64,000 nucleotides of DNA from JAUHXS01 sp965213575 (lineage in GTDB: Bacteria > Bacteroidota > Bacteroidia > Chitinophagales > JAUHXS01): positions 1-64,000 of the forward strand of contig CBDBZN010000019.1 in the NCBI GenBank assembly GCA_965213575.1. The letters are read 5' to 3'. The position numbers were made by a program, and so were the translations under genes. Shown here piece after piece: positions 52,407 to 61,868 of the stretch (positions are counted from its first letter, which is position 1; each line of letters begins with the position of its first letter). Below the pieces are notes generated by a model that was not told where the DNA came from, searched no databases, and saw only the letters and a list, made by a program, of their open reading frames with translations.

Positions 52407-55052
52407 TTGGCAACAACAACTAAAAAAAATACAAATAAGAAAAAGGAAACTCCTTTAATGACACAATATAACAGCATTAAAGGGAAATATCCCGACGCTT
52501 TATTGTTGTTTAGAGTAGGCGATTTTTACGAAACGTTTGGTAAAGATGCAATCGTAACAGCTGATGTACTTGGGATCATTTTAACTAAAAGAGCTAATGG
52601 CTCTGCTTCTCATATAGAATTAGCGGGATTTCCTCATCATGCGTTAGATACTTACCTTCCGAAATTAGTAAGGGCGGGGCATAGAGTTGCTATTTGCGAT
52701 CAATTGGAAGACCCGAAAATGACTAAAAATATCGTAAAACGTGGTGTTACTGAACTAATTACGCCCGGCGTAGCCCTCAACGACCAGATTTTAGATATTA
52801 AATCAAATAATTTTTTAGCTGCAGTAGCTTTTTCAAAAGATAAGATAGGTATCGCTTTTGCAGATATTTCTACGGGAGAATTTTTAGTTGCAGAAGGAAA
52901 TGTGGAGTATATTGATAAACTGTTACAAAGCTTTCGGCCATCAGAAGTATTATTTGCAAAAAACAAGCAAAAAAACTTCAAAGAAAATTTTGGCAGTAAA
53001 TTTTACACTTATACGCTTGATGAGTGGATATTTGAACACGACTTTGCTAAGGATAAACTCACGCAGCATTTTGGAACTAAATCGCTCAAAGGTTTTGGCA
53101 TAGACTCACTCCGCTTGGGCATCACTGCCGCCGGCACGATCATTCATTACCTGGCAGAAACTGAGCATCCGAATGTAGGGCATATTATGGGAATTGCCCG
53201 TATAGAAGAAGGCCAACATGTTTGGCTGGATAAGTTTACCATTAGAAATTTAGAGTTATTATACAGCAGCCATGATGATGGGAAAAGTTTATTAGATGTA
53301 CTAGACCAAACTATCTCGCCTATGGGGGCGCGTTTATTAAGAAGATGGCTCATTCTGCCTTTAAAAGATAAGGTATTAATTGATGAGCGGCTGGATGTAG
53401 TAGCATATCTCATAAAAAATAATGAGCAAAGCCGGCAGTTAACTACTCAAATAAAACAAATTGGTGACCTGGAACGCCTTATCTCTAAAGTTCCACTTGG
53501 AAAAATAAACCCTCGTGAGGTGATGCAATTAAAAAGAGCATTAGAAGCTATTGTGCCCATTAAGCAACTATGCGAGCAATCTGAAAATAGATATTTCAAC
53601 CAAATCGGCGAACAACTCAATCCATGCAATACGATCAAAGATAGAATTGCTAATGAACTACTCGAAGATGCTCCGGCATTGATCAATAAAGGAAATATTA
53701 TTAAAAATGGGGTTTCGCAAGATTTGGATGATCTGCGAAATATTACCACATCAGGGAAAGAGTATTTAATTAAAATTCAAGAAAAAGAAAGTAAAGCTAC
53801 CGGAATACCTTCTCTAAAAATAAAATTCAATAATGTTTTCGGGTATTATTTAGAAGTTACTAATACTCACAAGGATAAAGTTCCGGAAAGTTGGGTACGT
53901 AAACAAACGCTGGCCAATGCAGAACGCTACATTACCGAAGAACTAAAAGAGTATGAAGAAAAAATATTAGGTGCGGAAGAAAAGATATTAGCTATAGAAA
54001 CTAGGCTTTTTCAAGAACTAGCATTGAGTTTAAACGATTATATTAAACCGATACAATTGAATGCTCATTGTATTGCTAGGCTTGATTGTCTTATAGCTTT
54101 TTCAACATTAGCTGTTAAAAATAGTTACCATCGGCCAACTATCAATGATGGGTATAAGATAGTTATTAAAGATGGCCGACATCCGGTAATTGAGCAACAG
54201 ATGGAAATAGGCGAATCATATATCGCTAATGATATTTACCTGGATAATGAAGAGCAGCAAGTCATTATAATTACGGGCCCTAATATGGCAGGCAAATCGG
54301 CTATTTTACGACAAACTGCTTTGATCGTATTAATGGCTCAGATTGGCAGTTTTGTTCCTGCCGCTGCTGCGGAGTTAGGCATAACAGACAAAATATTTAC
54401 GCGAGTAGGTGCTTCTGATAATATTTCTTCCGGTGAATCTACTTTTATGGTAGAAATGAATGAGACAGCCAGTATCATGAATAATATTTCTGATAGGAGC
54501 TTAATATTGCTAGACGAGATTGGCCGTGGCACAAGTACTTATGATGGTATATCTATCGCTTGGTCGATAGCAGAATTTTTGCACGATGAAAAAGATCTTA
54601 AACCTAAAACTTTATTTGCTACGCATTATCATGAACTAAATGAATTAGAAAATAAATTTGACCGTATTAAAAACTTCAATATTTCCACTAAAGAAGCCGG
54701 CAATAAAGTGATTTTTTTACGAAAACTCGTTCCCGGTGGAAGCCAACACAGCTTCGGTATCCATGTAGCAAAAATGGCCGGCATGCCTTCTAAAATTCTA
54801 AAACGCTCCAACAGCATTTTGAAAGAACTCGAAAAAAAGAGTCTGCATGCAGATATTAAAGATACATTCGAAAAGCAATCAGCCAGGGACTATCAGTTAA
54901 ACATTTTCCAGATGGATGACCCTAACTTAGTAAAAGTAAAAGAATTACTTGCTCCGATTGACATCAACACATTAACTCCCGTAGAAGCGCTTATGAAGCT
55001 CAACGAAATTCAAGATATGCTTAAATATGGCTATCAACAAAAGGAAACTTGA
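52407..55052 (+). CDS. mutS: DNA mismatch repair protein MutS
   Basis: Mismatch-recognition ATPase, 881 aa. Mismatch-binding domain with RVGDFYETFGKDA (conserved Phe-x-Glu at FYE), core domain, clamp, and ATPase with Walker A GPNMAGKSA, ST-motif GESTFMVEMNETA, Walker B LILLDEIGRGTSTYDG and ATHYHEL. The start is TTG at 52407; the conserved KKETPLMTQYN segment precedes the first ATG, so the TTG is favoured. Single gene. Confidence 0.96.
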   Translation: MATTTKKNTNKKKETPLMTQYNSIKGKYPDALLLFRVGDFYETFGKDAIVTADVLGIILTKRANGSASHIELAGFPHHALDTYLPKLVRAGHRVAICDQLEDPKMTKNIVKRGVTELITPGVALNDQILDIKSNNFLAAVAFSKDKIGIAFADISTGEFLVAEGNVEYIDKLLQSFRPSEVLFAKNKQKNFKENFGSKFYTYTLDEWIFEHDFAKDKLTQHFGTKSLKGFGIDSLRLGITAAGTIIHYLAETEHPNVGHIMGIARIEEGQHVWLDKFTIRNLELLYSSHDDGKSLLDVLDQTISPMGARLLRRWLILPLKDKVLIDERLDVVAYLIKNNEQSRQLTTQIKQIGDLERLISKVPLGKINPREVMQLKRALEAIVPIKQLCEQSENRYFNQIGEQLNPCNTIKDRIANELLEDAPALINKGNIIKNGVSQDLDDLRNITTSGKEYLIKIQEKESKATGIPSLKIKFNNVFGYYLEVTNTHKDKVPESWVRKQTLANAERYITEELKEYEEKILGAEEKILAIETRLFQELALSLNDYIKPIQLNAHCIARLDCLIAFSTLAVKNSYHRPTINDGYKIVIKDGRHPVIEQQMEIGESYIANDIYLDNEEQQVIIITGPNMAGKSAILRQTALIVLMAQIGSFVPAAAAELGITDKIFTRVGASDNISSGESTFMVEMNETASIMNNISDRSLILLDEIGRGTSTYDGISIAWSIAEFLHDEKDLKPKTLFATHYHELNELENKFDRIKNFNISTKEAGNKVIFLRKLVPGGSQHSFGIHVAKMAGMPSKILKRSNSILKELEKKSLHADIKDTFEKQSARDYQLNIFQMDDPNLVKVKELLAPIDINTLTPVEALMKLNEIQDMLKYGYQQKET

Positions 55053-55138
55053 AACAATTTCAAATGTAAAGCCGGAGTATTAAGAACAAATCAGTATATA
55101 ATTATTTTGCAACTTATTAAAAAATTTTGTACTTTAAT

Positions 55139-57160
55139 ATGATGCGTCTAAAGAGGCTTCATAATATTTTATTTGCGACGTTTACTTTCTGGTTAATTTA
55201 TCCATTTTCATTATTTGCTCAAGCTGAAATGAAAAATAAAGAGCTAAAAGAAACAGCCGAAAAAAATTATTATTTAGAAAATTACCATCTTGCACAGCCC
55301 TATTATGAAGAGTTAGTAAAGCGATATCCCAAAAAAATAGATTATCAATATGATTTAGGGATTTGTTATCTAGCGGGTTCTTCTAAAGATAGAGATCAGG
55401 CTTTAAGCTTATTTAAATCAATAGAAAGCAAAAATCAAGGTTTTAGAGAAATATATTATCAATTAGGAAAAGCACACATGGTGTTACATCACTTTGATTC
55501 TGCCATTGCTAATTTTGAGCGAGCAAAGTCAATAAATCAAGATCCTATAAAAACAGAACAAATCACTAGGCTAATTGAAAATTGTAAAAATGGCAAGGAG
55601 CTTTTAGATAAGGCTATAGATGTTCAAATTACCAACCTAGGGCCAAATATTAATTCTCCTTATAAAGAATATGCACCGGTAATATCAACCGATGAATCTG
55701 TTTTAATTTTTACTTATCGAGGTGAGAAATCCATTGGCGGATTACAAAATATGCTATTGGAGCCGGATCCTAAAAACGGTGAATATTATGAAGATATTTA
55801 TCAATCTTATAAAATAGGTAATGAATGGTCAGTGGCCCAGCCATTGGGAGAGGAGATAAACAGCAAGGGCCATGATGCCAGCATTGCTTTATCTGCTGAT
55901 GGGCAGACACTCTTTACTTATCGGAACGATTTAGAAAAAGATATAGGTAATGGAGAAATATATGTAAGTTTTTTAAAAGGCAGCACTTGGTCTACGCCAA
56001 AACTACTTAATGAAAATATTAACTCTCCATATTGGGAGGGAAGTGTCAGTATGTCTGCAGATGGCAATATATTATACTTTGCCAGTAATCGCCCGGGTGG
56101 GTATGGAGGCAGAGACTTATATGTATCTTATAAAACAACTGATAACATGTGGAAGCCGGCCGAAAACATGGGCCCCACCATTAATACTAAATATGATGAT
56201 GATGCTCCATTTATTCATCCTAATAACAAAATTTTATATTTTTCTTCAAAAGGCCATAATAGCATGGGAGAATACGATATTTTCACAAGTATCAAAGAAG
56301 ATGGAAAATGGCGTACACCGATAAATCTGGGATACCCAGTTAATACAACAGCTGATGATATTTATTATGTCGTATCGGCTGATGGTAAACATGGTTATCT
56401 TTCTTCCGACCGGGAAGGAGGTTATGGCTTAGATGATATTTATACTGTCTCGCCCGGCCTTCTTCAGGCAGATGAACCAATAAGCCTAGTGTTGCTAAAA
56501 GGTATAGTAACCGCAAATGATACTGTCCGCGGAGGCCTAGTGTCTGTTTTTGACTATGCAGACACTTCCTTAATAAGTCAACATACTGTAAATGAAGAGA
56601 CAGGTAAATTTTTGTTAACCCTTCCTTCCGGAAAAGAATATTTAATTAATATAAATATAGACGGATTCCCTATTTATAGCAATATGATTAGTACTATTAA
56701 TGTAGATAGTTTTAAGAAGATCCATAAAGATGTTCAAATATTTACACCGGCATATGCTAAAAATAAAGAAGTGAAAGCGCGAATTAACTTAGCAACCAAA
56801 ACGATTAATATTGAAAGCATGGATGAAGGCACTGAAGGCTTAGTTTATGATGAAATAATACAACAATATGGCAAAAATAAATCAGAAGGGCTAGAATTTA
56901 CAATTCAAGTAGGAGCTTATAAAAATGCTTCCCAGTTTGAATATCAAAATTTATTAGCCATTGGCCAGATCCATAAAAATAAGTTTAAAGATGGCATCAC
57001 AAGGTTTGAATTAGGCCGCTATACTACTATGGAAGAAACAGAGGCTATTAGGCAAAAGGTGAAACAACAAGGATATTGGGATGCTTTTATTTTGGGATTA
57101 TATAAAGGTGGAAGATATACTACGACAGAATGTGTTAAAAAAGGATTAATTATCAATTAA
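55139..57160 (+). CDS. PD40-repeat protein with N-terminal TPR and C-terminal SPOR-like domain
   Basis: 673 aa from the ATG at 55139. Signal peptide ending LFAQ; TPR region about 40-160; four or five TolB-like PD40 blades about 175-440 (ALSADGQTLFTYRNDL, SMSADGNILYFASNRPGGYGGRDLYVS, HPNNKILYFSSKGHNSMGEYDIF, VVSADGKHGYLSSDREGGYGLDDIY); an Ig/transthyretin-like domain about 450-540; and a SPOR-like C-terminus (LEFTIQVGAYKNAS...). The architecture is that of the large OmpA-associated PorE-type proteins, but the OmpA peptidoglycan-binding domain is absent and a SPOR-type domain stands in its place. Likely periplasmic, peptidoglycan-contacting. Its stop overlaps rdgB by 8 bp tail to tail. Confidence 0.82.
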   Translation: MMRLKRLHNILFATFTFWLIYPFSLFAQAEMKNKELKETAEKNYYLENYHLAQPYYEELVKRYPKKIDYQYDLGICYLAGSSKDRDQALSLFKSIESKNQGFREIYYQLGKAHMVLHHFDSAIANFERAKSINQDPIKTEQITRLIENCKNGKELLDKAIDVQITNLGPNINSPYKEYAPVISTDESVLIFTYRGEKSIGGLQNMLLEPDPKNGEYYEDIYQSYKIGNEWSVAQPLGEEINSKGHDASIALSADGQTLFTYRNDLEKDIGNGEIYVSFLKGSTWSTPKLLNENINSPYWEGSVSMSADGNILYFASNRPGGYGGRDLYVSYKTTDNMWKPAENMGPTINTKYDDDAPFIHPNNKILYFSSKGHNSMGEYDIFTSIKEDGKWRTPINLGYPVNTTADDIYYVVSADGKHGYLSSDREGGYGLDDIYTVSPGLLQADEPISLVLLKGIVTANDTVRGGLVSVFDYADTSLISQHTVNEETGKFLLTLPSGKEYLININIDGFPIYSNMISTINVDSFKKIHKDVQIFTPAYAKNKEVKARINLATKTINIESMDEGTEGLVYDEIIQQYGKNKSEGLEFTIQVGAYKNASQFEYQNLLAIGQIHKNKFKDGITRFELGRYTTMEETEAIRQKVKQQGYWDAFILGLYKGGRYTTTECVKKGLIIN

Positions 57161-57728
57161 GCAAATAATCTATCAATTTTCTTACAGCTTTTCCACGATG
57201 ACTAATCCGGCTTTTAGTTTCCATATCCATTTGTGCAAAGCTAACATCATAATCAACAGGTTGAAAAATAGGATCATAACCAAATCCTTCTTTTCCTATT
57301 TTCTCATAGAAAATATTTCCTTTCACTACTCCTTCAAATTGAATTTCTTTTCCATTAATAATTAAAGAGATGACTGTTCTAAATTGAGCAGAACGATCAA
57401 TTATCCCTTTCATCTTCTTTAAAACCTTTTTAATATTATCCTCTGCAACACATTTCAATCCGGCATAACGAGCAGAATATACGCCGGGTTCTCCATTTAA
57501 CGAATTAATTTCTAAGCCCGTATCTTCTGAAAAACAATTTATCTGATACTTATTGGCCACAAACCGAGCCTTTTCTCGTGCATTTTCTTCCAACGTCTCG
57601 TGCGTTTCGGGCAATTCTTCTTTACAGCCGATATCCTTTAAACTTAATATGTTTATGTTTATATCAGACAACAAGCTACGTACTTCTTTGAGCTTATTAT
57701 AATTATTAGTTGCAAACACTATTTCCAT
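57153..57728 (-). CDS. rdgB: dITP/XTP pyrophosphatase (RdgB/HAM1)
   Basis: Removes non-canonical purine NTPs such as dITP and XTP from the pool. 191 aa; FATNNYNKLKEV (substrate-binding), FSEDTGLEINSLNGEPGVYSARYAG (catalytic Asp and nucleotide contacts), EGFGYDPIFQP, FAQM and RISHRGKAVRKL are all present. It starts 3 bp after the 157-aa gene ends and is co-transcribed with it. Confidence 0.96.
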   Translation of the reverse strand: MEIVFATNNYNKLKEVRSLLSDININILSLKDIGCKEELPETHETLEENAREKARFVANKYQINCFSEDTGLEINSLNGEPGVYSARYAGLKCVAEDNIKKVLKKMKGIIDRSAQFRTVISLIINGKEIQFEGVVKGNIFYEKIGKEGFGYDPIFQPVDYDVSFAQMDMETKSRISHRGKAVRKLIDYLLN

Positions 57729-57731
57729 ATA

Positions 57732-58205
57732 TTACTTTAATTCAAACATGTGTTGTAAAGCATTCCAAAGTTGTCCCTTTTTCATAGTATCTTGATGAAT
57801 AGCTTCTAATTTCTCAGAAAATACAAATTGTTTTTCTTTGAATTTATGTAAGGTATAAGGCTGTACATTAATATGTAAAGACAGTTTCTTAGGATGTATG
57901 CCAAAACAAATCACTTTATTAAATGTTATATACCTCTCCAAGACAGTTAATGAACTGTTTTCTAAACCTGCATTATTAACAAGCGCAGTCTCATCAAAAT
58001 TTAATTTTAATGCGCCGGCAATCTTTCTTAAAAAATCCAGTAAATTTTCAGGAGCATATTCAGATTCGGGATATTCAACTAATATTAAACAATCATTTTT
58101 GTTGCTGCCAAGCAGTTTAATCTCTTTAGTTTGAGATAATGGCTGTTCATTTGTAACTTTATATATGGCATCCCCTATTAAATTATGAATTGTTTTTTTA
58201 TCCAT
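57732..58205 (-). CDS. Uncharacterised protein upstream of rdgB
   Basis: 157-aa cytoplasmic protein of no certain family. It has an alpha/beta pattern with two strong strands (DCLILVEYP and VICFGIHPKKLSLHINVQPY) and a C-terminal helix KKGQLWNALQHMF. The FGI(H/x)P strand and final helix recall the psi subunit/uracil-DNA-glycosylase-like fold used in some DNA polymerase III accessory proteins, a weak resemblance only. It precedes rdgB by 3 bp in an operon, compatible with a role in nucleotide or DNA metabolism. Confidence 0.7.
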   Translation of the reverse strand: MDKKTIHNLIGDAIYKVTNEQPLSQTKEIKLLGSNKNDCLILVEYPESEYAPENLLDFLRKIAGALKLNFDETALVNNAGLENSSLTVLERYITFNKVICFGIHPKKLSLHINVQPYTLHKFKEKQFVFSEKLEAIHQDTMKKGQLWNALQHMFELK

Positions 58206-58319
58206 TTTGTTTTTATAACTTTCTACCTTAGCAAGATATGTATATCAACGGCTTTAATCAATTTATTTACTACAATATGAGTTATTTTTTATTTAAATTT
58301 ATCAAAAATAAAGAGATAA

Positions 58320-59408
58320 ATGAACTATCCTATCCACATTGAAAAGGTTTCGCAGTCAAGAATAAATGAAGTAGATTTTGATAACATACCTTTCGGAAAA
58401 TATTATGGCGATCATATGTTTATGGCTGACTATAATGATGGTAAATGGGGGAATTGTAGAATTGTTCCCTATGGTAACCTTTCATTAAGTCCTGCCACCA
58501 CTTTCATACATTATGGACAGTCTATATTTGAAGGCATGAAAGCTTATAAAGCTCCGGATGGTTCCCCTCAAATATTTCGTCCGGGTAAAAATTTTGATCG
58601 ATTAAATCTTTCTGCTAAAAGAATGGCTATGCCTGAATTGCCTAATGAAATTTTTATGGAAGGCTTACATCAATTGATTGATTTAGATCAACAATGGATC
58701 CCTGCTCGAAAAAACTGTTCTTTATACATACGGCCTTATATGTTTGCAACGGACGAATATATTGGAATTAAGCCTACTAACCAATTTAGGTTTATCATCA
58801 TCACTTCTCCTGCAGGCGCTTATTACACTAAGCCTGTTAAGGTTTTAGTATCCGATAAATATGTGAGGGCATTTCATGGGGGTACCGGTTTTGCTAAAGC
58901 TGCAGGTAATTATGCGGCAACAATGTTACCGATGAGACAGGCACGAGAAAAGGGATACGATCAGGTATTATGGTTAGATGGCAAGGAATTTAAGTATGTT
59001 CAAGAAATTGGCACCATGAATATTTTCTTCATTATTGCTGGAGTAATAGTAACGCCAAAAATAGAAGACACGCTTTTAGATGGAATAACTAGAGATTCTG
59101 TTATTCAATTGCTTAAAGACAAAGGAGCAAGTGTTGAAGAAAGATTAGTAACCATTGATGAAATATATGAAGCCTATAAAAAAGGCACTTTAGAAGGTTC
59201 ATTTGGAACCGGTACTGCGGCTACTATTGCACCTGTAGCTACTTACAATTATAAAGGTGAAGATCTTAACTTGCCTCAATTGAGCGACGACTCTATCATT
59301 TATCAGGTAAAAAATGAATTAGAAGCAATAAAAACTTCTAAAACAGCAGATAAGCATGGGTGGATAGTAAAAATTAAAAGCTACAGCCAAGCTGAAAAAG
59401 TAATATAG
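58320..59408 (+). CDS. ilvE: Branched-chain amino-acid aminotransferase
   Basis: PLP fold-type IV transaminase for leucine, isoleucine and valine, class II (362 aa). Seen: YGQSIFEGMKAYK, RPGKNFDRLNLSAKRM, LYIRPYMFAT, the catalytic lysine in GFAKAAGNYAATM, WLDGKEFKYVQEIGTMNIFF, and the phosphate-binding GTGTAATIAPV. ATG start, single gene divergent from the rdgB operon. Confidence 0.95.
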   Translation: MNYPIHIEKVSQSRINEVDFDNIPFGKYYGDHMFMADYNDGKWGNCRIVPYGNLSLSPATTFIHYGQSIFEGMKAYKAPDGSPQIFRPGKNFDRLNLSAKRMAMPELPNEIFMEGLHQLIDLDQQWIPARKNCSLYIRPYMFATDEYIGIKPTNQFRFIIITSPAGAYYTKPVKVLVSDKYVRAFHGGTGFAKAAGNYAATMLPMRQAREKGYDQVLWLDGKEFKYVQEIGTMNIFFIIAGVIVTPKIEDTLLDGITRDSVIQLLKDKGASVEERLVTIDEIYEAYKKGTLEGSFGTGTAATIAPVATYNYKGEDLNLPQLSDDSIIYQVKNELEAIKTSKTADKHGWIVKIKSYSQAEKVI

Positions 59409-59472
59409 TCCATTAGCTATAGATTAGTGCGTTTGGTTTATTTTTAATCATGAAATATTTAATTAATTCTTT

Positions 59473-60243
59473 TTGAGAATTATCAGCTTTTTAAAATATC
59501 TGCTAAGAGCTAAATCCAAGCATGGTGTTCACTCTCCTTTTGTATATGATTTTGTTACAAAGTGTTTGACCTATCCACTTGACGATTCTACAATTTTACC
59601 AATAGAAAAGCTCAGAAAAGGCTTATTGCAAAATAAACAGACTATCTCAGTCAATGATTATGGAGCAGGATCGAAAGTAAAGAACCAAACCGTACGTTCT
59701 ATAAAAAGCGTGGTTAAAAGTGCAGCCATTCCTAAAAAATATGGATTACTACTTGCTAGAATCACTCATCACTATCAAACGAAATCTATTATTGAATTAG
59801 GAACTTCATTAGGTATTAGCAGTTTATATTTATCGACGAATCCGGATACTACCGTGTATACCATTGAAGGAAGCTCTGCTATTACAGCACTAGCCGCTCA
59901 AAATTTTTCGGCACTACATAGAGAAAATGTGCATTTAAATTGTGGTAAGTTTGAAGACACATTGCCCGATATTTTAAAAAACTCCTCAGATTTAGATCTT
60001 GTATACTTTGATGGCAATCATCAAACTGCTCCTACCATTGATTATTTCGAGCAATGCCTATCGAAAGTTCACAATGATTCCATATTTGTTTTTGATGACA
60101 TCCACTGGTCACGTGATATGGAAAAAGCTTGGAAATACATACAAGCACACCCAAAGGTTACCGTCACATTAGACCTATACCGTATGGGCATCGTTTTCTT
60201 TAGGCAGGAACAAGCTAAAGAGCATTTTGTGATACTTTATTGA
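59473..60243 (+). CDS. Class I SAM-dependent methyltransferase
   Basis: 256-aa cytoplasmic protein. The N-terminal RAKSKHGVHSPFVYDFVT is shared by a Bacteroidota family of predicted O-methyltransferases. The Rossmann core shows motif I IIELGTSLGISSLYLS (about 113-128), YTIEG with the acidic SAM-binding residue, and LVYFDGNHQTAPTIDYFEQC with a metal-binding aspartate as in catechol O-methyltransferase-like enzymes. Start is TTG at 59473; no ATG is available upstream of the conserved region. Substrate unknown. Confidence 0.85.
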   Translation: MRIISFLKYLLRAKSKHGVHSPFVYDFVTKCLTYPLDDSTILPIEKLRKGLLQNKQTISVNDYGAGSKVKNQTVRSIKSVVKSAAIPKKYGLLLARITHHYQTKSIIELGTSLGISSLYLSTNPDTTVYTIEGSSAITALAAQNFSALHRENVHLNCGKFEDTLPDILKNSSDLDLVYFDGNHQTAPTIDYFEQCLSKVHNDSIFVFDDIHWSRDMEKAWKYIQAHPKVTVTLDLYRMGIVFFRQEQAKEHFVILY

Positions 60244-60334
60244 AATAGTCACTTAAGCGAGCAAGGAAACGTACGCGACGTTATTCTAGAACAACTCGAT
60301 ATTTGCAATCAAAAGGCAGTCATTTATTAATATT

Positions 60335-61843
60335 TCAAAAAATATCATCTCTCGAAAGCGGCCGCTCTGCTTGTCGCCACTGAAATCCTCTTAGTATAAA
60401 ATTGGCAGGATCAATTTGTTGAATAGGTGAAAAAGTAGCATCAGGCTTCGATAAAAATGTTATTTGATCAACATCTTCATCTTCCATATAAATCCACATT
60501 TTGCTGCAAATGGATTTATTAACCCCGATATATTGCCCGGAATCATTTTTTGCATAATAGATGCTTTCGCCATTACCCTCAACTAACAGTTTATTAAGCT
60601 GCCCTTTGGTAAAGTATCCGTAAATATTTTTCCCTTTTATTTGATTGAATAGAAGTGAATGCGGTTGATTGATCATAAAAGCAGACTTTTTAAGCACAAT
60701 ATGATCTAACTCTTTATTTGCTAAATACATGGTGATCGAGTCTGCCGTCATTTGATTTTCCTCCGACCAAATAATGGGATCTTTATACATCGTAATCATT
60801 GAATCTGCTTCGTCATAAATGAGAGAATCGCATGTCCCTTGCAGGTCATATTTATAAATCTTAACATTATTAAAGGCGTAAATAATTCTTTTCTGAGAAG
60901 CGGTATCTTCAATAGCGATTAATGTATCTGCTCCTAAATAAAGTGAATCATCATTAGTAATGTAAATAAAATAAGCGCTATCAGTTGCATTGACCGCATT
61001 CTCTTTTTCATTAAAATATAAATAATTGCTTCTTACAACAGTTTGAGCGGCTGTATCTTTACTTTCTACATCAAAAAATGCCCTTCCAGTACCATTTTTT
61101 TTATCATACCAGATGCTGTCAGCAGAAAGCGTTTGTGCTCCATCAACGATATGTGCTCTATTATATAAAATAGATTTGCCATTTTTAGAATCATAATATC
61201 CTGCATTACAATATATAATGTTATCCTTACTGACAATAACCGTAGAATCATAAAAGTAAGATATCTTTGAATCAATATTATATTGTAAAGTATCTGCTGT
61301 TAAAGTGAATTCAGGATTTGTTAAACTTACCTTCCCACTAAAAAAGGTAGTTTTAGTGTCGGGATAATAAAATCCTTTTTTACTGATCAAAGTATTTTCT
61401 CCATCTACTATGGTTGCTCCCATATAATAACGAGCGACCTTATCTCTTATATTATAAAATAATTCCTCAGTAGTTATTATCATACTCCCGGATTCCAGAC
61501 TTACATTTTTTCTTAATATGGCGTCTTTTATACCATTATCAAATTCAAGATAATTTGAATAAATAGTCAAACTATCTCCTTGTTTGATCTTGATATTATT
61601 AAAGGCATCTATACTATTATCTGGATAAATATAGGCACTATCACAATCCATAAAGACATCTTCTTGCTGCAATTTTACATCTCCTATTAATTTTTTGATT
61701 TTCATTCCGTTAATTTCTTCAAAACGAAACCGGTCAGCATTAATGATTTTTACATTCTTTTGTGCTAGAAGTAGATTACAGAATAATAGCAATGCGAAGA
61801 ATATAGCGTTTTGCAGTTTATAATTACAAATTCTAACAGGCAT
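60335..61843 (-). CDS. OstA-like protein (LPS transport-type beta-jellyroll)
   Basis: 502-aa secreted protein, signal peptide to about residue 27 (CNLLLAQ). The mature part is a long beta-jellyroll of repeated short strands: LIGDVKLQQEDVFMDCDSAYIYPDNSI, LEFDNGIKDAILRKNVSLESG, DTLQYNIDSKISYFYDSTVIV, KSILYNRAHIVDGAQTLSADSIWYD (each in pieces). This is the OstA/LptA-like family of Bacteroidota, larger than LptA and thought to carry LPS across the periplasm. It lies 25 bp after the MlaD-like gene, in the same operon as the amidase. Confidence 0.88.
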   Translation of the reverse strand: MPVRICNYKLQNAIFFALLLFCNLLLAQKNVKIINADRFRFEEINGMKIKKLIGDVKLQQEDVFMDCDSAYIYPDNSIDAFNNIKIKQGDSLTIYSNYLEFDNGIKDAILRKNVSLESGSMIITTEELFYNIRDKVARYYMGATIVDGENTLISKKGFYYPDTKTTFFSGKVSLTNPEFTLTADTLQYNIDSKISYFYDSTVIVSKDNIIYCNAGYYDSKNGKSILYNRAHIVDGAQTLSADSIWYDKKNGTGRAFFDVESKDTAAQTVVRSNYLYFNEKENAVNATDSAYFIYITNDDSLYLGADTLIAIEDTASQKRIIYAFNNVKIYKYDLQGTCDSLIYDEADSMITMYKDPIIWSEENQMTADSITMYLANKELDHIVLKKSAFMINQPHSLLFNQIKGKNIYGYFTKGQLNKLLVEGNGESIYYAKNDSGQYIGVNKSICSKMWIYMEDEDVDQITFLSKPDATFSPIQQIDPANFILRGFQWRQAERPLSRDDIF

Positions 61844-61868
61844 GCAGCGAAGGGTATAAAAAAGCTAG

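Noticed and set aside
60262..60285. AACGT-ACGCG-ACGTT palindrome as a recombination or operator site
   Set aside because: Arms of five bases occur by chance and no integrase, regulator or repeat copy is nearby.
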